DNA of 28,377 nucleotides, from the NCBI GenBank assembly GCA_045577595.1, contig JAZNIR010000083.1:1-28377 (forward strand), read 5' to 3'. This DNA comes from Scatosoma sp045577595 (GTDB taxonomy: Bacteria; Bacillota; Clostridia; Christensenellales; Borkfalkiaceae). The position numbers and the translations under genes were made by a program. Under the pieces are notes generated by a model. It was not told the origin of the DNA. It did not search any database and was given only the letters and a program-made list of their open reading frames with translations. How positions within the stretch are numbered: position 1 is the stretch's first letter; each line of letters begins with the position of its first letter. Positions 7,387 through 14,045 of this stretch are shown here, piece by piece.

Positions 7387-8538
7387 ATGAAAATTTGCGC
7401 AATTATTTGTGAATACAATCCTTTCCATAACGGACATTTATATCAATTACGACAAGCGCGCGAACGTTCGGGCGCGGACGCCGTACTTTGCTTAATGAGC
7501 GGTGATTTTTTACAACGGGGCGAATCGTCTATCCTTGAAAAGCACGTTCGGGCAAAATACGCCCTGCAAGCGGGAGCGGACGTCGTTTTGGAATTACCCG
7601 CCGTTTTCGCCACTTCCAACGCCGAGCTGTTCGCAAAAGGCGCAATAAGTATTCTTTCTTCTATTCCCGCCGTAAACACCCTTTGTTTCGGCGCGGAAAA
7701 CGCTGATAAAACCGCCTTTAAGTTGGCGGCGCGTTACTTAAATAACGAACCGAAAGAAGTTTCGGAAATTATCAAACAAGAAATTGAAAAGGGAGCGAGC
7801 TATGCAAAAGCCCGCGCGCTTGGATTTGCGGGATTTATTCCTTTCCATATGCTTTCTTCCCCAAACAATATTTTAGGCTTGGAATATACGCGCGCGATAC
7901 AAGCTTTTAACGCCGATATAGAAATTTTGCCGATTACGCGCAAAGGCGCGCATTACGCCGACGAACAACTGCAAGAAAATTATTCTTCCGCAAGCGCTAT
8001 TCGTTCCGCTTTACAAAACGGAACGCCAATCGACGGCAACGTTCCAAATTACGTGATAAACGATTTAAAAAACACACCTTTTGAAAATGATTTAGAAACG
8101 TTGGAAAAATACGCTTTAATCGCACGCTCCACCGAAGAAATCAAACGGGTTTGCGATTGTTCGGAAGGCTTGGAAAACGCTTTGAAACGAACGGCGGAAA
8201 GCAATTTACCGCTTATACAAACGCTTACGTCCGCCCGCTACACTTCGTCGCGAATTCGTCGAATTGCCCTACAAAACCTATTAAAAATTGAAAAACGACT
8301 GATTGAAAACGCATTAAACACACCCTTGTATTTACGCGTTTTAGGCGCGAAAAAAGAAAAAACGGACGTATTGTCCGCATTGGGGGAAAGCGACTTACCG
8401 TTGATTATCCGCGCGCACGACGAAGACGTTTTACAAGGAACGGCAAAGGAAGTTTTCGAAAAAGACGTATTCGCCGAAAAAATATACGCCTTGTTAAACC
8501 CCCAAGCAACAGAAAAACGTACCCTTTTTATGGAATAG
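7387..8538 (+). CDS. tmcAL: tRNA(Met) cytidine acetate ligase
   Basis: TmcAL (YlbM in Bacillus) uses ATP and acetate to form N4-acetylcytidine at the wobble position of elongator tRNA-Met. The protein opens MKICAIICEYNPFHNGHLYQ, with the nucleotidyltransferase HxGH motif, followed by LCLMSGDFLQRGE, ADVVLELP, LCFGAENAD and SSPNNILGLEYTRAI. I place the start at 7387 (383 residues) because this is the conserved N-terminus and an A-rich AAAGAGAAG lies before it; the frame is open 49 codons further upstream, but that stretch is not family-like. It is divergent from pta, whose product makes acetyl phosphate; TmcAL uses acetate, the end product of the pta-ackA pathway. Confidence 0.93.
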   Translation: MKICAIICEYNPFHNGHLYQLRQARERSGADAVLCLMSGDFLQRGESSILEKHVRAKYALQAGADVVLELPAVFATSNAELFAKGAISILSSIPAVNTLCFGAENADKTAFKLAARYLNNEPKEVSEIIKQEIEKGASYAKARALGFAGFIPFHMLSSPNNILGLEYTRAIQAFNADIEILPITRKGAHYADEQLQENYSSASAIRSALQNGTPIDGNVPNYVINDLKNTPFENDLETLEKYALIARSTEEIKRVCDCSEGLENALKRTAESNLPLIQTLTSARYTSSRIRRIALQNLLKIEKRLIENALNTPLYLRVLGAKKEKTDVLSALGESDLPLIIRAHDEDVLQGTAKEVFEKDVFAEKIYALLNPQATEKRTLFME

Positions 8539-8557
8539 TTTCTATACAAAATATTAA

Positions 8558-8586
8558 AACACCGATTTTTCGTCGGTGTTTTTTTA
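8558..8586 (+). terminator. Rho-independent terminator after tmcAL
   Basis: AACACCGA (8558-8565) pairs with TCGGTGTT (8573-8580) and is followed by a run of T, 20 bases after the tmcAL stop. Confidence 0.9.
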
Positions 8587-8594
8587 CGTAGAAG

Positions 8595-8628
8595 AAAACC
8601 TTTACGAAAAAGGTTTCGTAAAGGTTTT
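8595..8628. terminator. 15-bp perfect hairpin, bidirectional terminator
   Basis: Arms 8595-8609 and 8614-8628 pair perfectly around AAGG. Read on the plus strand it is followed by five T (second stop for tmcAL). Read on the minus strand it starts right after the CCA of the tRNA-Thr 3' fragment and is followed by TTTTCTTC, as expected for the original terminator of a tRNA gene. Confidence 0.75.
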
Positions 8629-8653
8629 TGGAGCTACTGGCCGGACTTGAACC
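8629..8653 (-). other. 3'-end fragment of a tRNA-Thr gene, possible attachment site
   Basis: Read on the minus strand these 25 bases look like the end of a tRNA-Thr: T-loop TTCAAGT, the 3' half of the T stem (CCGGC), the 3' half of the acceptor stem (CAGTAGC), then T and CCA. The 5' half of the T stem should begin GCC but the flanking bases are AACGG, and there is no D arm, anticodon arm or 5' acceptor strand upstream, so it is not a complete tRNA. Such 3' fragments are left at the far end of elements that integrate into tRNA genes. The match to tRNA-Thr is from recall of clostridial tRNAs, not a search. Confidence 0.55.
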
Positions 8654-8707
8654 CCGTTAAAGGTTTATAAATCCCTTTATTTATAAGGAATTGCGCAAAG
8701 TCCGCCC
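8639..8707. repeat. Nested inverted repeats beside the tRNA-Thr fragment
   Basis: GGCCGGACTT (8639-8648) and AAGTCCGCCC (8698-8707) are inverted copies with one mismatch, the first lying inside the tRNA fragment. Between them TTATAAAT (8665-8672) and ATTTATAA (8679-8686) form a perfect hairpin, and TTGCGCAA (8691-8698) is a palindrome. This could be a recombinase-binding site or a folded RNA. The remaining 150 or so bases up to the next gene hold only the hairpin listed next. Confidence 0.45.
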
Positions 8708-8758
8708 GATTACAACCCAAAAACCGATTTCACATTTTCATTCCGTTTATTATATTTA

Positions 8759-8800
8759 TAACCCTCTCGTTTTACCTACAAATACTTAACGAGAGGGTTA
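8759..8800 (-). terminator. Hairpin at the end of the glycan operon
   Basis: A perfect 13-base stem (8759-8771 with 8788-8800, TAACCCTCTCGTT) with a 16-base loop lies about 57 bases past the stop of the last gene in the minus-strand series. The following bases are AU-rich but not a U-run, so it is a plausible though not ideal terminator. Confidence 0.55.
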
Positions 8801-8856
8801 CAATTTATCTTTCAATTAAATTCAGTTCTACTAACAACTCACTCGCATTTATGAAA

Positions 8857-9402
8857 TCACGACCATTCCTGTTCTTGTGGTTCAAACACAGCGATAAGCG
8901 TGACACTCTCCGTCAACGTATAACGACCATCCTCAAAAAACTTATCCGTTTCCACGTTTTTCCAACCGACGAAATCCAACGCGCGATCGCCACCCGAAGC
9001 ACTCGCGGAAGATAAAACATAATCGGAATTATATTTCACTGATTGCGTCGTTTTCCCCAAAGAAACGACGTATCCGCTTTCACTCAAACGTGAATCGTAG
9101 GTGTAAGTAATCGTAAACGTTTTCGGCGTTTTTACAGCTGTTACGACCAAATCGGCATTGACTTCGGAAAAATCCTTATCCCAATCCACGTCGTAACCTG
9201 CAATTTCGTCAAGTTGGGGAACGTCCGCCATTTGAACACTTCCACCAGCTTTGACACTTACTACAACGTTATCTTTTCCTTCCTGCACGAACGTTACCGT
9301 ATAGGAAGTAGTATCGCCCTGATCGTTTCCGCCGCTTTGACAAGCAGTAAATAATATAATAGATGTAACCGCTGCCAATAACAATAATAAAAATTTTTTC
9401 AT
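8857..9402 (-). CDS. Lipoprotein with InlB B-repeat-like folds
   Basis: This 181-residue protein has a lipoprotein signal with lipobox LFTAC (Cys21), so it should be anchored on the outer face of the membrane. Residues 33-90 and 93-175 resemble two repeats of the Listeria-Bacteroides type (InlB B-repeat): strands such as YTVTFVQEGKDNVVVSVKAG and FTITYTYDS, then FVGWKNVETDKFFEDGRYTL and VTLIAVFEP. These repeats occur in many Bacillota surface proteins and are thought to act in adhesion or as spacers. No catalytic motif is seen. AAGGAG precedes the ATG and the GH43 stop is 22 bases upstream, so it closes the operon. After the stop, another frame stays open for about 17 codons (see findings). 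Confidence 0.7.
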   Translation of the reverse strand: MKKFLLLLLAAVTSIILFTACQSGGNDQGDTTSYTVTFVQEGKDNVVVSVKAGGSVQMADVPQLDEIAGYDVDWDKDFSEVNADLVVTAVKTPKTFTITYTYDSRLSESGYVVSLGKTTQSVKYNSDYVLSSASASGGDRALDFVGWKNVETDKFFEDGRYTLTESVTLIAVFEPQEQEWS

Positions 9403-9424
9403 CTTTTTTTCTCCTTATATTTCC

Positions 9425-10354
9425 TTAACTAAAAGTTTCTTCGGAATACACCAAAACGGCATTTTCCCCGTCAAATTTAAGATTATAAGCACAATATCCC
9501 GATTTTTGATATTCAAAATTATTATTTTCAATAAAATCGTTGCCACCCCATCTATCCCCGAAAAATACAATTTCGCCGCGGGCGTTTTCATATAAAAAAG
9601 CTGACTGACTGAAATAGGTCGTTTTGTCGCCCAAGTTGCGATTGATTGTAAATTCCCCGTCTAAACGATCGCCAATGCTAAATGTACTTTGATTGGATTT
9701 CCAACCCGTACATCCCGAACTTACAAGCAAATATTTTCCTTTCGTTTTTATGATAGCGGGTGCTTCTCGATATTCATTGGAAAACAACACGTTTATCAGT
9801 TTGCAAACGTTTAAATAATCTTCCGTCAACGTATATACATATAAATCGGAATTTCCCCTTGCCGAACTGATAAAGTATGCTTTCTCATTCTCTTGATATA
9901 ACGTACAATCCCGCGATTGATTTCCCATTGGATTAAAACTACCATGATAAACAAAATCCCCGTCGGGTGTATCGCACGTTGCCACCGCGCAACGCCCGCT
10001 TTTTCTATCTATTCCCGTTTCATAATGCATCCACATAACGAACTTACCCGTCTTTGCATTATATAACACTTTCGGACGTTCAATAATCGCAGGAACAAAT
10101 ATATCCTCCGACGCCATTTTCGTACGCAAAGCAAGATCCGCATGCACCCTTGTTTTTTCAGTTTGGGAATGCAACGTTAATACGTTATTTAAAAACTTCC
10201 AACCTTTGGACGTTTGAACGTAGCAAGAAACAAAATTATCTCCCGTACGGTTTTCTCCGTACCAATACGTTTTGCCATCGTGGACAAGCCGACATCCACC
10301 GTGCGCCTCTATTTCATTCCCGTCTACGTCCAACCACTTCATTCCGTTTTTCAT
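9425..10354 (-). CDS. GH43-family glycosidase, exo-beta-1,3-galactanase-like
   Basis: This 309-residue protein has the five-bladed propeller signature of glycoside hydrolase family 43, closest to the subfamily containing exo-beta-1,3-galactanases. Visible motifs are IEAHGGCRLVHDGKTYWYGE (14-34), IERPKVLYN (91-99), RDCTLY (148-153, Asp149 as the likely pKa-modulating acid), REAPA (196-200, Glu197 as the likely general acid) and SSGCTGW. As in that subfamily, no clear catalytic-base Asp is seen in the first blade. There is no signal peptide, so it probably acts in the cytoplasm on imported oligosaccharides. GGAG lies before its ATG, and the decayed esterase ends 12 bases upstream. The exact linkage cleaved is not certain. 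Confidence 0.75.
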   Translation of the reverse strand: MKNGMKWLDVDGNEIEAHGGCRLVHDGKTYWYGENRTGDNFVSCYVQTSKGWKFLNNVLTLHSQTEKTRVHADLALRTKMASEDIFVPAIIERPKVLYNAKTGKFVMWMHYETGIDRKSGRCAVATCDTPDGDFVYHGSFNPMGNQSRDCTLYQENEKAYFISSARGNSDLYVYTLTEDYLNVCKLINVLFSNEYREAPAIIKTKGKYLLVSSGCTGWKSNQSTFSIGDRLDGEFTINRNLGDKTTYFSQSAFLYENARGEIVFFGDRWGGNDFIENNNFEYQKSGYCAYNLKFDGENAVLVYSEETFS

Positions 10355-10366
10355 ACCTTACTCCGC

Positions 10367-11400
10367 TTATAATTTTTCTAATTCTTCTTTAATGGTCTTC
10401 CACATAATATCGATACACCAATAATGGCCGACCGTAGTTTCTATCAAACGACAGCGATCTGCCACGCCCTCGTTTTTATAGACTTTTTTCACCGTTTCAT
10501 ATCCGTAGCGTACCCCTTCAATAAGGAAAGACGGGTCTTTTTGACCGCTGACGATCGCCAATCTTCTCGGAGCAATCAAGCAGGAAAGATCCTGCATATC
10601 GAAATAATGGAAAGTGCGCGAAATATAGTTGCAAGAACAATGATAGAATTTAAGAATGGATTCCGGATACGGGCAGAATGCGCAGCTATGAACGCTAATC
10701 TTGATACGTTTGTCATAGCAAGCAGCGTAAAAGACGCTGTTCCTCCCCCGAATTTCCCGTAATCACAATTTTATCCATATCGCAAACCGAGCCAAAATGC
10801 TCACCGAGCATATCAATCGTTTTGCAAATATCAAAGCAACGTTCGCCGATGATCGTTCTTCCCATCAGTCCTGCCGCAACCGCTTCGTAATAGCAATCCG
10901 CGCGTTCACCAAGATGTACCCGTCGATTCGTTTGATTTTTCGCCGCGCTGTTCGATTGCCACTGCAATATAGCCTTCTTTAACAGCTTGTATGGCAAACA
11001 TACCGCGCGTTTGTTGATACGCTTTGTATTCGGGATAAATTTCAATACCTACGGAGTTATGAAAACCGCTAACATGACCTTGCATCGTAATCACAGCGGA
11101 GCGTTTTCCCCCGCCTTTAACCCGTTTGGAATTAAAATATAACAAGAAACCACAGCTCCTTTTTCACTTTCGAACGTGAAACGAGTTTGCGTGTAACCGT
11201 ATTTTTCTTCTTGACTTTCAATTTCAAAACAAGGGTTTTCTGAAACGTTTTTTTCAATAGTTTTTAACCCTGAAAGCTCAAAAAAAAATCTCTTTGATGC
11301 GGCTTTTCCATTCCGTGTAATTTTCTTGCGTGCCGTATGTATATTTCGGCGTTATTCCCGCCACTAACAAATCGTGATTTTTTAATCCGTCTACTTCCAT
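10367..11400 (-). pseudogene. Decayed alpha/beta-hydrolase (acetyl-xylan-esterase-like)
   Basis: Pieces in all three frames join into one alpha/beta hydrolase of about 344 residues, starting at the ATG at 11400. It has GHVSGFHNSVG, a nucleophile elbow GNSGG, the acid loop SGQKDPSF and the final VGHYW, so Ser, Asp and His of the triad can all be located. Similar proteins deacetylate sugars such as xylan. At least five frameshifts break it: an extra T in the T9 run (11280-11288), a missing G near 11096-11102, one near 10915-10940, a missing G in the G5 run (10745-10749) and a missing T in the T4 run (10729-10732). Neighbouring genes, including one of 4.3 kb, are intact, so this looks like true decay rather than poor sequence. 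Confidence 0.8.
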
Positions 11401-11435
11401 TATCTTAGTCTCTTTTTTGTCAAAAATGAGGACTA

Positions 11436-11469
11436 GAAATTGTAACGGGAAAAAGCCCGTTACAATTTC
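11436..11469 (-). terminator. 14-bp perfect hairpin inside the operon
   Basis: GAAATTGTAACGGG (11436-11449) and its perfect inverse (11456-11469) flank a 6-base loop. It sits 15 bases past the stop of the 40-residue small gene and 35 bases before the decayed esterase. Without a strong U-run it is a weak terminator or an RNA-stabilising 3' hairpin that separates the surface-protein genes from those downstream. Confidence 0.55.
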
Positions 11470-11484
11470 GCCGTTGTCTATTTT

Positions 11485-11607
11485 TTAACGTTCCGACCAA
11501 CTATCCTCAATAAAGAGCCCGCCGTCAATGTGGCGCGGATCGGAATTGGTAACTACATCCTGCGTATAATTCAAAATAACTATTTTTAATCCTTTATATT
11601 TCTTCAT
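11485..11607 (-). CDS. 40-residue small protein of unknown function
   Basis: A short intact gene with a strong ribosome site (GGAGGTGT, six bases before the ATG) that overlaps the end of the 789-residue surface-protein gene, only 12 bases away. The peptide starts MKKYKGLKIVILNYTQDVVT and continues with an acidic, Gly-containing tail ending in DSWSER. It has no signal peptide or membrane segment. Small proteins with a lysine-rich start, a short hydrophobic strand and a VVT-type turn followed by D and G occur beside surface-protein genes in clostridia, as far as I recall, but I know no assigned function. Coupled expression with the upstream secreted protein is likely. Confidence 0.7.
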   Translation of the reverse strand: MKKYKGLKIVILNYTQDVVTNSDPRHIDGGLFIEDSWSER

Positions 11608-11619
11608 AATACACCTCCG

Positions 11620-13989
11620 TTAAGCTTTTACCATCCAAGCAACCGTTACAGTCAAAATATCCGTAGTCGCGTCGTAACTGCGCGTCATACCGTCTTTGGA
11701 AACAGCCGTCCAAGAAACACTTGCGCCACTTCTCAAAATAACGGGTACGTTGTCTTCCGCGCTCGGCGCAGCGCCGTTCATTTTAAAGCGCAAGGTCGCC
11801 GTATACGTGCCGTCTTGCTCAGTTGCCGTAACGTTATCGATCGACTCTCCGTTTTCGTTTACGAGAACGTACGCTTTCGCCATATTCAAGCCGTCCGCCT
11901 CAGACACGGAAACTACCGCGCCGTCGTATTGCAAATCAAGCACACCGTTGATATACTGTTGCAAAATCGCTATGTTCTTGGAATTATACAAACCGACGGA
12001 ATCGATCGTAAGTTGTCTTAAATGGTTGCCGTAAGCTTCCACTGCAAGATCGTATACGCAAGCCGTTTGCGTTTCGATTACGACGTCTTTCGTATCGCCG
12101 TCCGCATACGTAACAGTCAACTTCACCGTTGCCGTAAACGAACGGTTGTAGTTGTGGCGTTGAATATTCGTAATCGTGCAATACCCGATCGTATTATCGC
12201 CGTCCGCCACGAAATCCGCCGTTTCAAACGTTTTCGTCACCGCATCTTCGGGAGCATCCGTAGGCGCAACCGTAGCCGTCCACAACACCGCGTCTTTCAC
12301 ACTTTCAAAATCCGTCGTGCTCATTTGCGACGTCCAACGAATACCGCCGTAACCCTTTTCCGTTTGTGCCATTCTAACCGACGCGTTTTCGCTTAACACA
12401 AAATCCGTTTCCAACAGCGTAACTTCCAACGTAGAAGTTTCGGGAACGAACGTATCTCCCACGTCCATAAGCGTCTCCCCTACTTTGTAAGCAACGAACG
12501 TCTTGCCTCTACCCGTCATCGCGGGAATAGTGTACTCTTCTCCGATCGACGCCGTATCCGTCGCCACCGTATTGCCGTTTACGTCTTTAATTGTGATTGT
12601 GCAAGGATCGGGTTGTTCTCCCGTTACCGTAATCGTACAAGGCACGCTGGTCGTTCCGAAATAGCTCGTCGCCACGTTGCCGTCGGCGTTCTTCAAACCG
12701 AGATTTTCAAACGCGCAAACTGCCGCGATTTGATTTTCCCCAACCGCAATCGTTTGATTTCCATCCACACCGCTTGCAAGCGAATACCCCTCGGGAAGTT
12801 GCAAATCCGAAAGTTTCGTGCCACGCTTTGCCGTCATCGTCGTATCCTTGTTGGGAGCAAGCAACGGCTCGTTTACACCACCAATCCAAACGGGCGTACG
12901 ATCGTAAGCCGTTGTCTGGGTTTTGGTCTGATCGGGATGAATAGCGATTGCCATGCGCGGCGTGTTATTCGTATAATCGGTGTCATCCAAAGTTGTTTGT
13001 ACGGTGGTTTCTTCTAAAATCAATTTTTCTTTCGTTGCGTTATATAACTTCGCGTAAACGAAGGTTGCATCGTCCGTGCCGTCGCCGTCCGTATCGCCGT
13101 CGTACGCACCATACGTAACGGTAAGCACGTCGTTCAACGAAAGCATTCTATCAAAATATTGCAGAGCGTTATTCTTATTGTATGAAGCCGTTTCGTCCGC
13201 AGTCAACACATCGGGATATCTGGCTATAAAGGCGGCAACAAGGTCGTTTTTAGGAATAGCTTTAAGCCCCACACCACCCTGCAAATTAGTGCTATTGATA
13301 GTGCGCAAACTTACAAAACGATCGTCATTATGTCCAAGTTCAAAATAATATTTACCAATACGATAGCCAGTATCATATATATATTTGTTATCCCCTATGG
13401 TTCTTGAACAGAAATACGTAGTTCTACCCGTCCAGTTGATGTTTAACGACAAAATCGCGTCTTTATCTTCCATTGATTGGATGCGAAGCCATTGATAAGG
13501 AAGTTGAGTAGCCGTCGTAGGTTCAGCTGTCGTATAAGCATTCGCATAATAGCTGAAATTGCCGTCGATCACGTTGCCGTTCACATTTAGATTCGTTTGC
13601 GTTTTCGTAGTTTTTGTTGTGCCGTCATAATAATACACCGTTTCTTTCACGGCGGGCGTAGCGGTGTTGTACGACGCCCACTCTATTGTCGCCGTGCCAC
13701 TTTGCGCAACCGTATTCAACGTATTCCATTCACCTTTGACATATTTGCCCGCACTGTTCAAATAACCAAAACCGAGATTTTCTCCTGCACTCATTGCAAA
13801 CATATTCCGAACGTCGTTCGTTTTGTCTACAACGTCTTCTATGTACGTAACGGCAGGCCGTTCGGGAACGGTTTCCGCCACCGCATTTTGCACAGGTGCA
13901 TTAAGCCCCGCGATGCCAGAGCTGAGCGCTGTAACACTCATCGTAGCCATTGCCAAAATGGCAATTAATTTTTTCTTGCTTTGTTTCAT
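11620..13989 (-). CDS. Large secreted protein of unknown function
   Basis: This 789-residue protein has a Sec signal peptide (residues 1-39, ending NAVAE). Residues 60-375 form a beta-rich region with aromatic patches (YQWLRIQSMEDKD, INWTGRTTYFCSR, RIGKYYFELGHND), which looks like a carbohydrate-binding or beta-sandwich fold and includes a Ca-type loop DGDTDGDGTDD (297-307). Two Ig-like stretches follow (about 375-458 and 460-526). From about 533 a C-terminal module begins with ASVRMAQTEKGYGGIRWTSQMS, a type I recall from other clostridial surface proteins. There is no LPXTG, SLH repeat or membrane tail, so attachment is unexplained. GGAGG precedes the ATG; the small gene follows. I do not recognise a catalytic motif. 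Confidence 0.75.
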   Translation of the reverse strand: MKQSKKKLIAILAMATMSVTALSSGIAGLNAPVQNAVAETVPERPAVTYIEDVVDKTNDVRNMFAMSAGENLGFGYLNSAGKYVKGEWNTLNTVAQSGTATIEWASYNTATPAVKETVYYYDGTTKTTKTQTNLNVNGNVIDGNFSYYANAYTTAEPTTATQLPYQWLRIQSMEDKDAILSLNINWTGRTTYFCSRTIGDNKYIYDTGYRIGKYYFELGHNDDRFVSLRTINSTNLQGGVGLKAIPKNDLVAAFIARYPDVLTADETASYNKNNALQYFDRMLSLNDVLTVTYGAYDGDTDGDGTDDATFVYAKLYNATKEKLILEETTVQTTLDDTDYTNNTPRMAIAIHPDQTKTQTTAYDRTPVWIGGVNEPLLAPNKDTTMTAKRGTKLSDLQLPEGYSLASGVDGNQTIAVGENQIAAVCAFENLGLKNADGNVATSYFGTTSVPCTITVTGEQPDPCTITIKDVNGNTVATDTASIGEEYTIPAMTGRGKTFVAYKVGETLMDVGDTFVPETSTLEVTLLETDFVLSENASVRMAQTEKGYGGIRWTSQMSTTDFESVKDAVLWTATVAPTDAPEDAVTKTFETADFVADGDNTIGYCTITNIQRHNYNRSFTATVKLTVTYADGDTKDVVIETQTACVYDLAVEAYGNHLRQLTIDSVGLYNSKNIAILQQYINGVLDLQYDGAVVSVSEADGLNMAKAYVLVNENGESIDNVTATEQDGTYTATLRFKMNGAAPSAEDNVPVILRSGASVSWTAVSKDGMTRSYDATTDILTVTVAWMVKA

Positions 13990-14045
13990 TGTGTGTTTTC
14001 CTCCTGATTTTTTATTTTTTTAGATACAATGATCTATCAAAGCCT

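Noticed and set aside
8629..8740. Complete tRNA gene on the minus strand
   Set aside because: Only the 3' 25 bases fit. I found no matching 5' acceptor strand, D arm or anticodon arm upstream, and the 5' half of the T stem does not pair.
12022..13968. Long plus-strand open frames opposite the surface-protein genes
   Set aside because: They are Arg/His-rich mirror frames of real minus-strand genes, with no ribosome sites or family motifs.
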